The translations under genes were made by a program, and so were the position numbers. Below, piece by piece: positions 33,879 through 42,694 of a stretch of 62,740 nucleotides of DNA (positions are counted from its first letter, which is position 1; each line of letters opens with the position of its first letter). The notes beneath the pieces were generated by a model, which was given only the letters and a program-made list of their open reading frames with translations, searched no databases and was not told where the DNA came from. Origin of the DNA: Ruminococcus sp. AF31-8BH (GTDB lineage: Bacteria; Bacillota; Clostridia; Lachnospirales; Lachnospiraceae); the NCBI RefSeq assembly GCF_003460605.1, contig NZ_QTVN01000020.1, positions 13,204-75,943 on the forward strand, read 5' to 3'.

Positions 33879-35543
33879 ATGAAGATATTACTTGCAGCAT
33901 GCAACGCAAAATATATACACTCCAATCTGGCTGTCTTTAATCTGAAAGCCTATGCAAAGGAATATGACAGCCAGGTTGTGCTTCGGGAATACACCATTAA
34001 CCAGCTAAAAGATGACATCTTGAAAGACATCTACCGCTGTCATCCGGATGTGGTATGTGTCTCCTGCTACATCTGGAACATTACCTTTGTGCGGGAACTG
34101 ATGCAGGATCTTCGCAAGATCCTGCCGGATGTTCCGTTCTGGGCAGGCGGCCCGGAGGTTTCCTACGATGCAGAAACCTTTCTTGGGAAAAATCCTGCCT
34201 TTAATGGCGTTATGGTAGGAGAAGGGGAGGAAACCTTCCTGGAGCTTTTGAAGCATTATGTGGACGGAAGTGTCACCCTGGAAGAAACCAGAGGACTTGT
34301 ATATCGAAAAGCGGACGGAGCTCTTCAGAACAACGGATGGCGTCAGCTTATGGATCTGAGCAAGGTTCCCTTTGCATATGAGAACCTGGAGGATTTTGAG
34401 AACCGCATCATCTATTATGAAAGCAGTAGGGGCTGTCCTTTTTCCTGCAGCTACTGTCTGTCTTCCATCGACAAGAAATTAAGATTCCGAGATATTAACC
34501 TGGTCAAAAAGGAACTGCAGTTTTTCCTGGATCACAAGGTGCCTCAGGTAAAATTTGTGGACAGAACCTTTAACTGCAAGCATGACCATGCGATGGCCAT
34601 CTGGCAGTACATAAAGGATCACGACAATGGAATCACCAACTTCCATTTTGAGATTTCCGCAGACCTGATCAGGGAGAATGAACTGGAGCTGATGAGCACT
34701 ATGCGCCCGGGACTGATCCAGCTGGAGATTGGAGTACAGTCCACAAATCCGGACACTATCCGTGCCATTCACCGTACCATGGATTTCCCAAGGCTGGCAG
34801 AAATCGTAAACCGCATTCATAGTTTTCAGAATATTCACCAGCACCTGGATCTGATCGCAGGTCTTCCCTACGAGGACTATGAAAGCTTTCACAGATCCTT
34901 CAACGACGTGTACGCACTGAAGCCCCAGCAGCTTCAGCTTGGATTTTTGAAGGTGCTGAAAGGCTCTCATATGAAAGAGATGGTGGAAGAGTACCAGATC
35001 GTGTACAAAGAACAGGAGCCTTATGAGGTACTGGGAACCAAATGGCTGCCTTACGAGGACATTCTGCGCCTGAAAATGGTGGAAAGTATGGTAGAAGTGT
35101 ACTATAACAGCGGACAGTTTCAGAATACTATTGCCTGTATAGAGCCGCTTTTTGAGGATGCGTTTACCCTGTACGAGAAACTGGGACAGTACTATGAGAA
35201 AAAAGGCTATTCTGAAATTTCCCATTCCAGAATGAGACGCTATGAGATTTTGCTGGAGTTTGTCAGGGAAGAGACTGGCGGTTCTAAGGACGCCATTACC
35301 TGGGAAAAGGTGGCAGATTCCATGATTTACGATCTGTATCTTCGGGAAAAGCTCAAAAGCCATCCGTCCTTTGAAAAGGACCAGAAGCCTTACGAGAAAG
35401 CCATCTGGGAATACAGGCGCAGGGAGGAGATTCCGAAGACTGCCCAGATTGAGGTATTCCGTGACGGCAGAGTATTATTATTTGATTATGAAAACCGGGA
35501 TCCGCTGCTGAACAATGCCGCAGTGCGTGAGATCCAGCTATAA
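33879..35543 (+). CDS. B12-binding radical SAM protein with DUF4080-like C-terminus
   Basis: A 554-residue protein: an N-terminal cobalamin-binding Rossmann domain (1-150: KILLAACNAKYIHSNLAVFN, VCVSCYIWNITFVRELM, WAGGPEVSYDAE), a radical SAM core with the [4Fe-4S] motif C-x3-C-x2-C in RGCPFSCSYCLSS (from C186), FEISADLIRENELELMS, LEIGVQSTNPDTIRAIHR, and a C-terminal region ending EVFRDGRVLLFDYENRDPLL, characteristic of the DUF4080 group. It probably carries out a methyl transfer or rearrangement; substrate unknown. It begins only six bases after trxA and lacks a strong ribosome site, so it may depend on coupling. Confidence 0.85.
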   Translation: MKILLAACNAKYIHSNLAVFNLKAYAKEYDSQVVLREYTINQLKDDILKDIYRCHPDVVCVSCYIWNITFVRELMQDLRKILPDVPFWAGGPEVSYDAETFLGKNPAFNGVMVGEGEETFLELLKHYVDGSVTLEETRGLVYRKADGALQNNGWRQLMDLSKVPFAYENLEDFENRIIYYESSRGCPFSCSYCLSSIDKKLRFRDINLVKKELQFFLDHKVPQVKFVDRTFNCKHDHAMAIWQYIKDHDNGITNFHFEISADLIRENELELMSTMRPGLIQLEIGVQSTNPDTIRAIHRTMDFPRLAEIVNRIHSFQNIHQHLDLIAGLPYEDYESFHRSFNDVYALKPQQLQLGFLKVLKGSHMKEMVEEYQIVYKEQEPYEVLGTKWLPYEDILRLKMVESMVEVYYNSGQFQNTIACIEPLFEDAFTLYEKLGQYYEKKGYSEISHSRMRRYEILLEFVREETGGSKDAITWEKVADSMIYDLYLREKLKSHPSFEKDQKPYEKAIWEYRRREEIPKTAQIEVFRDGRVLLFDYENRDPLLNNAAVREIQL

Positions 35544-35558
35544 AGAGAGGTTAGAAAT

Positions 35559-35663
35559 ATGGGAATGTTTGATCCGAAAAAAAGAAAGCTTGTGACAGCC
35601 ATCATTGCAGTGATTCTTGTTCTGGCAATGGTAGTGCCTACGGTCATTTCTCTTCTTCTGTAA
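35559..35663 (+). CDS. Small single-pass membrane protein (34 residues)
   Basis: ATG 35559, preceded by AGAGAGG, encodes 34 residues beginning MGMFDPKKRKLVTAIIAVIL and ending VISLLL. A positively charged N-terminus (KKRK) followed by one continuous hydrophobic helix predicts an N-in membrane peptide. Similar tiny proteins (DUF4044-like) occur widely in Firmicutes without a known role. It fits neatly in the gap between the radical SAM gene and the next gene (12 bases after the stop codon). Confidence 0.6.
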   Translation: MGMFDPKKRKLVTAIIAVILVLAMVVPTVISLLL

Positions 35664-35675
35664 GGATGTGGGAAG

Positions 35676-36305
35676 ATGAGACTTGGAAAAGCAGCTATGG
35701 AGGCGCTGCAGGCAGAAATCTGCGGGCAGCTTTCGCCGGGAAATGAGCTGGTTGTGGCAGGAGCCGTAGCCCTTAAGGGAACTGCCCTGATTGCAAAAGA
35801 AAAGCATGAGATTCTCAGGGAACATTTTTCCCAGGGATTTCTGTATGATTCTGAGAACATGCAGGAGAGTTACGGTGTAGGAGAAAATCCAGAGGAAAGC
35901 GCAGCCTGGGAAACAGCTAAGAAAGCTGGGGCCACTGCTTTATATGCTATGGGAGAGGGCGGATTTCTAAGTGCCCTCTGGAAAATGGCGGAAGCTTCCC
36001 AGGTGGGATTGGAAATGGATTTTACCAAAGTGCCCATCCGGCAGGAAACCATTGAGATTTGTGAGATTTTTGATGTAAATCCATATAAACTGCAGTCAGA
36101 GGGAACTATTTTGATTGGCGTTCCGGCAGGAGAGGCGCTGGTTTTGGAGCTTCGCCGCATGGGCCTTATGGCTGCCGTAATTGGCCAGACCAACAGTGGG
36201 AATGACAGAATGCTGTATTATAACGGAAACGGCAGATATCTGGAAAGACCTGCGAAAGATGAGATTTATAAAGTACTGCAGAAACAGGAGATAATAATAG
36301 AATAA
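35676..36305 (+). CDS. AIR synthase-related (PurM/HypE C-terminal-like) protein
   Basis: A 209-residue protein that matches only the C-terminal half of the PurM/ThiL/HypE fold. AWETAKKAGATALYAMGEGG, the segment EMDFTKVPIRQETIEICEIF, then NPYKLQSEGTILIGVPAGEA and MAAVIGQTNSGNDR recall HypE/hydrogenase-maturation factor-type proteins. It may bind ATP or a carbamoyl-like ligand, but no reaction can be assigned. It sits between the small membrane peptide and trmL in a tight cluster. Confidence 0.7.
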   Translation: MRLGKAAMEALQAEICGQLSPGNELVVAGAVALKGTALIAKEKHEILREHFSQGFLYDSENMQESYGVGENPEESAAWETAKKAGATALYAMGEGGFLSALWKMAEASQVGLEMDFTKVPIRQETIEICEIFDVNPYKLQSEGTILIGVPAGEALVLELRRMGLMAAVIGQTNSGNDRMLYYNGNGRYLERPAKDEIYKVLQKQEIIIE

Positions 36306-36306
36306 A

Positions 36307-36807
36307 ATGGGAACCTTAAACATTGTACTTCATGAGCCGGAGATTCCGGCAAATACAGGAAATATCGGACGTACCTGTGTGGCAACAGGAACACGTCTTC
36401 ATCTGATCGAGCCCCTGGGCTTTTCTCTAAGTGAGAAAGCACTGAAGCGTGCCGGAATGGATTACTGGAAGGATCTGGACGTAACCAGATATGTGGATTA
36501 CGAGGACTTTCTGGCAAAGAATCCAGGAGCGAAGATTTACTATGCCACTACCAAAGCTCCTCAGACCTACGCGGATGTACAGTATGAGGACGATTGCTTC
36601 ATCATGTTTGGCAAAGAGAGCGCCGGAATTCCGGAAGAGATTTTAAGAGACAATCAGGAAACCTGTGTCAGAATCCCCATGTTCGGCGAGACCAGGTCCC
36701 TGAATTTAAGCAACTCCGTAGCCATCATTCTCTACGAAGCCTTCCGCCAGCATGATTTCGCCCATCTGAAGCTGGAAGGACATTTACGGAAATACGACTG
36801 GAAGTAA
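36307..36807 (+). CDS. trmL: tRNA (cytidine(34)-2'-O)-methyltransferase
   Basis: A 166-residue SPOUT (SpoU) methyltransferase. Motif 1 is LHEPEIPANTGNIGRTCVAT, motif 2 IMFGKESAGIPEEIL, and motif 3 IPMFGETRSLNLSNSVAIIL, which form the knotted SAM site. TrmL methylates the 2'-OH of the wobble nucleotide in tRNA-Leu. It starts one base after the previous stop. A strong bidirectional terminator follows. Confidence 0.95.
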   Translation: MGTLNIVLHEPEIPANTGNIGRTCVATGTRLHLIEPLGFSLSEKALKRAGMDYWKDLDVTRYVDYEDFLAKNPGAKIYYATTKAPQTYADVQYEDDCFIMFGKESAGIPEEILRDNQETCVRIPMFGETRSLNLSNSVAIILYEAFRQHDFAHLKLEGHLRKYDWK

Positions 36808-36851
36808 AGAATAAGCAGTTGTATGGCAGAGAAAATTGGAAATAATAAACA

Positions 36852-36876
36852 GGGGATGGCAGATTCTGCCATCCCC
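36852..36876. terminator. Bidirectional terminator
   Basis: GGGGATGGCAG and CTGCCATCCCC form an 11-bp perfect stem around a three-base loop, between trmL and the convergent sensor kinase gene. Confidence 0.75.
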
Positions 36877-36883
36877 AAATTTC

Positions 36884-38356
36884 TCACTTCGCTTTTTCCA
36901 GGGTAAAGATAAACTCTGTTCCAACCCCTTCTGTACTGATTACATTAATATTCTGATTATGTGCCCGGATGATTTCCTTTACAATGGAAAGTCCAAGTCC
37001 GGTTCCTTTTCTATCCTTTCCACGGGAAGTATCTGTCTTATAAAAACGATCCCACACTTTGGAAAGACTTTCTTTTGGAATTCCCACTCCGTGATCCTTC
37101 ACAGACACGAACACCTTTCCATTCTTCACAGTTGTCTCAATGTTGATGGAAGAATTGTCATTGCTGAACTTAATAGCATTGTCCAGTAAGTTGTACAGTA
37201 CCTGCTGGATTTGTTCCATATCCGCTTCCACAAACAGTTCCTTGCCGGACAGCAAAAGCTCCAGATCAATATTTTTCCGGGAGCAGGTTCCCTCGAAGGT
37301 ATTGGCTGTATTCTTGATCACATCGTTGATATCAAAACGGCGGATGTTCATCATCCGTTTGCGCTGATCCAGATCGTTCAACACCAGAAGACTGCGGGTC
37401 AGTTTTTCCAGACGGTCTGCCTCATGGGAAATAATATTCAGGTATTTGTCCTGCATCTCCGGCGGAATGGTACCATCCAGAATCGCTTCCACATAGCCCT
37501 TGATGGAAGTAAGGGGAGAGCGGAAATCATGGGAAACATTGGCGATAAAGGTTCGCTGGTACTCCCCGTTCTGGTTGATCTTGTCAGCCATGTAATTTAG
37601 GGTATTGGAAAGGTAACCCAGCTCGTCCTCTGACTTTACCGGAATGCGGTAGGTCAGATCTCCGTTTGCATACTCCGAAGCCCCCTTAATGATCTGCTTC
37701 ATGGGAATGTGCACCCATTTCTGGTAGAACAGAAGCAAAAGTCCGCAAAGTGCGTATACTCCAAAGAAAATCATCTGAAGGATTCCAAGAAGACCACTGC
37801 GTTTCTGATAAAGCTGCTGCATGTCATAATGATAGGTCACATATCCCAGGATTTTCTCAGAATCCTTTATGGGAGCTACCACGTTTAACTGCGGGCTGTC
37901 GAAATAACCGTAAAAATTGCTGATTCGGTATTCCGCTGATTCCCAAAGCTCAGAATCCAGCTCAAATGGGGAGATATTATCATTGATAGCTGCTTTATCT
38001 GCATCTGCAAAGTCCGTTTCAGTGGACTTTGCATCAAAAACTGCCATTCGGGAAGCAATATTGGAGGAATGAACCAGCACATGAGCATTCTCATCAAAAA
38101 GCAGCACGCCTGCTTCTTCCCCAGAAGCCAGAATATCCACCAGTTTCTGAAGGCCTTCTTTGTCCGCTTCTGTGATCTGCGTCTTTGCAATCTCATCCGA
38201 AGCAAAGCGGGTGGCACCGTCATATAAGCGGTGTCCTACCTCACCTTCCAGATAGGATTCCACAAAATGTGATCCTCCTGCTGTGGCAAAAAGAAAACCA
38301 ATGATTCCGATGAGAATATAACAGGCGATCAGTTTGCTGTGCACTGTTTTTCTCAT
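36884..38356 (-). CDS. Sensor histidine kinase (HAMP type)
   Basis: A 490-residue membrane kinase. Membrane segments occur at about 9-30 and 193-213; between them is an extracytoplasmic sensor of about 160 residues. A HAMP domain (IIKGASEYANGDLTYRIPVK) leads to the H-box in NVSHDFRSPLTSIKGYVEAI and a HATPase domain with NLLDNAIKFSNDNS, VKDHGVGIPKES and KGTGLGLSIVKEII. It overlaps the upstream response regulator by four bases, so they are a cognate pair. The signal is unknown; it sits last in a mutS2-regulator-kinase minus-strand operon. Confidence 0.92.
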   Translation of the reverse strand: MRKTVHSKLIACYILIGIIGFLFATAGGSHFVESYLEGEVGHRLYDGATRFASDEIAKTQITEADKEGLQKLVDILASGEEAGVLLFDENAHVLVHSSNIASRMAVFDAKSTETDFADADKAAINDNISPFELDSELWESAEYRISNFYGYFDSPQLNVVAPIKDSEKILGYVTYHYDMQQLYQKRSGLLGILQMIFFGVYALCGLLLLFYQKWVHIPMKQIIKGASEYANGDLTYRIPVKSEDELGYLSNTLNYMADKINQNGEYQRTFIANVSHDFRSPLTSIKGYVEAILDGTIPPEMQDKYLNIISHEADRLEKLTRSLLVLNDLDQRKRMMNIRRFDINDVIKNTANTFEGTCSRKNIDLELLLSGKELFVEADMEQIQQVLYNLLDNAIKFSNDNSSINIETTVKNGKVFVSVKDHGVGIPKESLSKVWDRFYKTDTSRGKDRKGTGLGLSIVKEIIRAHNQNINVISTEGVGTEFIFTLEKAK

Positions 38357-39054
38357 TCGCTTTTCACCTCGAATTTATATCCGATTCCCCAGACTGTGGA
38401 GATGGACCAGCTTGGATGATCTTTGATCTTTTCACGGAGACGCTTGATGTGCACGTCTACGGTTCTGGTATCTCCAATATATTCATAGCCCCAGATATGG
38501 TCCAGAAGCTGCTCTCTTGTAAATACCTGATTGGGTGAGGCTGCCAGGAAATAAAGAAGCTCCAGTTCCTTAGGCGGCATGTCCACCTGTTTTCCCATGT
38601 AGGTAACAGAGTAGTTGGTAAGGTTCACGGTAAGATCTGGGTAGGATGCACATTTTTCGTCGCTGACAACGGCTGTCGGCTTTGGCTGGAAGCGGCGGAG
38701 CACGGCGCGGACGCGGGCTACCAGTTCCTTGGAGTCAAAAGGCTTGATAATGTAATCATCAGCTCCAAGCTCCAGGCCAAGCACCTTGTCAAAGGTTTCT
38801 CCTTTTGCGGAGAGCATGATAATGGGCACATCAGAGGTGTGGCGGATTTCCCGGCATACCTGATAGCCGTCAATGCCCGGAAGCATCAGATCCAGAAGGA
38901 TCAGGTTCGGGCGGAAGGTCTGGAATTCCTTCAGTGCAAGCTCGCCGTCATTTACGATTTTGGTTTCAAAGCATTCCTTGGTAAGATACAGAGAAATCAG
39001 CTCTGCAATGTTATTGTCATCATCTACGATGAGGATTTTCTGTTTAGCAACCAT
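38353..39054 (-). CDS. OmpR-family response regulator
   Basis: A 233-residue regulator: receiver (3-120) with ILIVDDDNNIAELI, phospho-acceptor in LILLDLMLPGIDGYQ and Lys in YIIKPFDSKELVARV; winged-helix domain (about 135-233) with LLYFLAASPNQVFTREQLLD and DTRTVDVHIKRLREKI. It pairs with the kinase at 36884. It lies 11 bases downstream of mutS2. Target genes cannot be named from the sequence. Confidence 0.93.
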   Translation of the reverse strand: MVAKQKILIVDDDNNIAELISLYLTKECFETKIVNDGELALKEFQTFRPNLILLDLMLPGIDGYQVCREIRHTSDVPIIMLSAKGETFDKVLGLELGADDYIIKPFDSKELVARVRAVLRRFQPKPTAVVSDEKCASYPDLTVNLTNYSVTYMGKQVDMPPKELELLYFLAASPNQVFTREQLLDHIWGYEYIGDTRTVDVHIKRLREKIKDHPSWSISTVWGIGYKFEVKSE

Positions 39055-39065
39055 AACTTCTCCTT

Positions 39066-41447
39066 TTATTTCTTAAACTCTACAATAGTAACGCCTGCGT
39101 CTCCTTCGCCGAACTCAGCCAGGTGGAAATCAGCCACATGCTTCTGGCGGCGGAGATAATTGTGTACGCCTTTTCTGAGGGCTCCGGTTCCTTTTCCGTG
39201 TACGATGCGGACGCTTTTTAAGTGTGCAAGGTAAGCGTCATCCAGATATTTGTCCAACTCTGCCACGGCCTCGTCCACAGTTTTTCCAAGAAGATTGATT
39301 TCTGTGGAGACACTGGTGGATTTGGACATGCGGATCTTGCCTGCGCCTGTGCGGGAAAGTCCGGGAGTATTGATCACCGGCTCGTCTACCAGCTCCAGGT
39401 CGGAAATATGTACCTTGGAGCGGATGATTCCCATCTGTACAAAAAGGAAGCCTTTGGAATCCGGATGGCTGCTGACGGTTCCCTTCAGATTCATGCTCAG
39501 TACGTGAACCGTATCTCCAAGGGAAAGATCCTTGGGCTTGAGCTCTTTCTTTGGTTTCTTTACTGCAGTGTTCATGGACATGCCTTTTTCGGCTTTGTTC
39601 ATGCGGGCGCGCAGGTTCTGGCGCTCTTTCTCTATGGCAGCGGTGTCCACATGATCCTTCTGGAATTTGTGGAACATCTTCATAGTCTGGTCTGCGTATT
39701 CCTTGGTGTCTGCAAGAATCTTGCGGGCCTCCTCGTTGGCCTCCCGGAGAATACGCTCCTTGCGCTCATCCAGCTTCTCCTGCTTGGACTCCAGCTCCTG
39801 CTTTAGGGCTGCAATCTCTGTCTTGTAGCGCTCCACCTCCTGACGTTCGTTTTCAATGATCACACGGCTGTTTTCCAGGGAAGCAAGTACATCCTCAAAG
39901 GATTCGTCCTTTTTGCTGATGCGCTTTCTGGCACGGTCGATGATGAAATCAGGAAGACCAAGCTTGGAGGAAATTGCAAATGCGTTGCTCTTTCCAGGAA
40001 CTCCGATGAGCAGACGGTAAGTGGGACGCAAGGTCTCTACATCAAATTCACAGCAGGCATTTTCCACGCCTTTGGTGGAAAGGGCGTAAACCTTCAGCTC
40101 GCTGTAGTGGGTGGTTGCCATGGCCCGGATTCCCTGCTCATGAAGGAAGGAGAGAATGGAAATGGCAAGTGCGGCCCCCTCTGTGGGATCCGTACCGGAA
40201 CCAAGCTCGTCGAAAAGTACCAGAGAGTCCTGATCTGCTTTCTCGAGGAAAGACACCACATTGGTCATGTGGGAGGAGAAGGTACTTAAGGACTGCTCAA
40301 TGCTCTGTTCATCCCCGATGTCCGCGTAAACTTCACGGAAAACAGAAAGTTCGGAGCGGTCAAGGGCCGGAATGTGAAGGCCAGCCTGTCCCATCAGTGT
40401 GAGAAGTCCCACGGTTTTCAGGGAAACGGTTTTACCGCCGGTGTTCGGTCCGGTTACCACAAGCAGATCGAAATCCTCGCCCAGACGAATGTCAATGGGA
40501 ACTGCCTGTTTCTTCGGAATCAGAGGGTGGCGTGCCTGTTTCAGGCGGATTCTTTTTTCTGTATTAAAAATAGGTTCAGTGGCATTCATATCCATGGCAA
40601 GTCCGGCTCTGGCAAAAATAAAGTCCAGCTGGATCATGATCTCCAGGTCTGCACGGATGGCATCCACGTTCTGTGCGGTTTGCTCACTCAAGGCGGCAAG
40701 GACTGCTTCGATTTCTTTCTGTTCTTCCAGCTCCAGTTCGCGGATGTCGTTGTTCAGCTTGACGATGGCAAGAGGCTCAATAAATAAGGTGGAGCCTGTG
40801 GAGGACTGGTCGTGGATCATGCCGGGAACCTGTCCTTTGTATTCTGCCTTGACTGGAATACAGTAGCGGCCGTTTCGCATGGTGATCACAGAATCCTGCA
40901 GGTAATTGCGGGCGCTGCCGTTTACCAGGGAGGCAAGCTGTGTGTGAATGCGGTCGTTGGCAATTTTCATGCTGCGGCGCACATGCATCAGTCCGCTGCT
41001 GGCGTCATCGCTGATCTCATCCTGGGAAAGGATGCAGCGGCGGATCTCAGAGGAGAGAGGAGTCAGCGGCTCCAGGCTCTCGAACATGCCGTCAAGGGAA
41101 TCCTCTCTGGCATCTCCGCGCTCGTTGCGGGAATATGCTTTGACACGGTTGGTATTTTCAAGAAGTCCGGCAATGGCAAGCAGCTCGGAAATTCCCAGAG
41201 AGCTTCCGATCTCCAGGCGCTTCAGGGAGCCCCGCACATCCTTCACGCTTCCAAAGGAAATGTTTCCCTTCTGGAAAAGGCGGGTGAGGGCATCTCTTGT
41301 CTGGGTCTGCATATGACGGATCTCATAAACATCTTCAGATGGGAGAAGGTGTTTGCACAGGTCTTTTCCCATAGGGGAAGAAGCCTTCTCGGCCAGCTGG
41401 TCGATGATCTTGTAATATTCAAGTGATTTTAAAGCTTTTTGATTCAT
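39066..41447 (-). CDS. mutS2: MutS2 ATPase with C-terminal Smr nuclease domain
   Basis: A 793-residue MutS2 (ATG at 41447, after CAGGAGAAATT; ten further residues upstream lack a ribosome site). Core and lever domains precede the ABC ATPase with Walker A VVTGPNTGGKTVSLKTVGLL and Walker B LVLFDELGSGTDPTEGAALA, then a long coiled coil (about 505-620), a KOW-like region and the Smr domain (about 720-790) with VRIVHGKGTGALRKGVH. In Gram-positive bacteria MutS2 suppresses recombination and splits collided ribosomes. The latter role is interesting given the ribosome-acting RNase fusion elsewhere in the window. Confidence 0.96.
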   Translation of the reverse strand: MNQKALKSLEYYKIIDQLAEKASSPMGKDLCKHLLPSEDVYEIRHMQTQTRDALTRLFQKGNISFGSVKDVRGSLKRLEIGSSLGISELLAIAGLLENTNRVKAYSRNERGDAREDSLDGMFESLEPLTPLSSEIRRCILSQDEISDDASSGLMHVRRSMKIANDRIHTQLASLVNGSARNYLQDSVITMRNGRYCIPVKAEYKGQVPGMIHDQSSTGSTLFIEPLAIVKLNNDIRELELEEQKEIEAVLAALSEQTAQNVDAIRADLEIMIQLDFIFARAGLAMDMNATEPIFNTEKRIRLKQARHPLIPKKQAVPIDIRLGEDFDLLVVTGPNTGGKTVSLKTVGLLTLMGQAGLHIPALDRSELSVFREVYADIGDEQSIEQSLSTFSSHMTNVVSFLEKADQDSLVLFDELGSGTDPTEGAALAISILSFLHEQGIRAMATTHYSELKVYALSTKGVENACCEFDVETLRPTYRLLIGVPGKSNAFAISSKLGLPDFIIDRARKRISKKDESFEDVLASLENSRVIIENERQEVERYKTEIAALKQELESKQEKLDERKERILREANEEARKILADTKEYADQTMKMFHKFQKDHVDTAAIEKERQNLRARMNKAEKGMSMNTAVKKPKKELKPKDLSLGDTVHVLSMNLKGTVSSHPDSKGFLFVQMGIIRSKVHISDLELVDEPVINTPGLSRTGAGKIRMSKSTSVSTEINLLGKTVDEAVAELDKYLDDAYLAHLKSVRIVHGKGTGALRKGVHNYLRRQKHVADFHLAEFGEGDAGVTIVEFKK

Positions 41448-41480
41448 AATTTCTCCTGTAAATATGTTACTGGGCACAGA

Positions 41481-41521
41481 GTGAACAGTAACGCAAATAT
41501 ACTGCTCTTTACGCTGTTCAC
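41481..41521. repeat. Inverted repeat in the mutS2-yhaM divergent region
   Basis: GTGAACAG (41481-41488) and CTGTTCAC (41514-41521) are exact inverted copies, 25 bases apart, 34 bases upstream of mutS2. The repeat could be an operator for the minus-strand operon or a weak hairpin. Otherwise the 294-base gap (41448-41741) contains only promoter-like AT-rich DNA. Confidence 0.4.
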
Positions 41522-41741
41522 AGAGGCAGCATCAGAAATGTGCTCTCTGCGGGCAGCTTTGCTGCAACACCTATTGTACATGATTTATCCCCGCTTGAAA
41601 AGGAAAAAGTGGGAAGAAATTCATAAAATGTTCATAAATATTTGGTATGCTATAAAAGATTCGGATTCTTTATTGTGAGCGCCTGTGCGCAGAGCATGAT
41701 TTAGAGGTATATGTGTTTAGAAAGGTTAGGAAAGAGATTAT

Positions 41742-42689
41742 ATGCGTTTTTTGAACGAGTTACATGAGGGTGACCGGATCAGCGGCATTTACCTGTGCAA
41801 GCAGAAGCAGCCGGCTGTGACCAAGAACGGAAAGCCCTATGAAAATATTATTCTTCAGGATAAAACCGGAGTGATGGACGGCAAGATCTGGGATCCCAAT
41901 TCCCTTGGAATCGACGATTTTGATGCACTGGATTATATTGAGGTCATGGGAGATGTGACTAGCTTTGCAGGTGCCATGCAGCTGAATATCAAGCGCGTGC
42001 GCAAGGCAGGCGAGGGCGAATACAATCCGGCAGATTACCTTCCGGTAAGTGAGAACAGCACGGATGATATGTACGCACAGCTGACGGCTATGATCGGTAC
42101 CGTGAAGAATGGGTATCTGAATACCCTTCTGAAGAAGCTGTTTGTGGAGGATCAGGAATTTTTGAAATCCTTTGAGGAGCATTCTGCAGCCAAGACTGTG
42201 CACCACGGTTTTATGGGCGGTCTGATGGAGCATACCTTAAGCGTTGCCAGACTTTGTGATTATATGGCAGGTGCTTATCCGATGATCAAGCGTGATTTGC
42301 TGATCACAGCCGCTCTTCTGCATGATGTGGGCAAGACAAGGGAGCTTTCTTCTTTTCCGATGAATGACTACACAGATGAAGGACAGCTTCTTGGACATAT
42401 TATTATCGGAGCACAGATGATCCATGATCTGGCTAAGGAGATCCCGGATTTTCCGCAAGATCTTGAGAACCAGCTGGTACACTGCATTCTGGCCCATCAC
42501 GGCGAACTGGAATACGGTTCCCCGAAGAAGCCTGCTATGGTAGAGGCGGTTGCCTTAAACCTTGCAGATAATACAGACGCCCGCATGGAGACCCTTACCG
42601 AGATTTTTGCGGCAGACAAGAGCAAGAAGGAATGGCTTGGATATAACAGATTGTTTGAATCTAACTTAAGAAAGACAGGAGAATGGTAA
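41742..42689 (+). CDS. yhaM: 3'-5' exoribonuclease YhaM
   Basis: A 315-residue protein with an N-terminal OB-fold (about 12-95: ISGIYLCKQKQPAVTKNGKP, MDGKIWDP) and a C-terminal HD phosphohydrolase domain (about 150-300) with KTVHHGFMGGLMEHTLSVAR and ALLHDVGKTREL, the metal-binding His and Asp residues. This order is that of YhaM, a 3'-5' exoribonuclease that trims RNA and ssDNA. It overlaps or adjoins rlmD downstream. Confidence 0.93.
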   Translation: MRFLNELHEGDRISGIYLCKQKQPAVTKNGKPYENIILQDKTGVMDGKIWDPNSLGIDDFDALDYIEVMGDVTSFAGAMQLNIKRVRKAGEGEYNPADYLPVSENSTDDMYAQLTAMIGTVKNGYLNTLLKKLFVEDQEFLKSFEEHSAAKTVHHGFMGGLMEHTLSVARLCDYMAGAYPMIKRDLLITAALLHDVGKTRELSSFPMNDYTDEGQLLGHIIIGAQMIHDLAKEIPDFPQDLENQLVHCILAHHGELEYGSPKKPAMVEAVALNLADNTDARMETLTEIFAADKSKKEWLGYNRLFESNLRKTGEW

Positions 42690-42694
42690 TCTTT

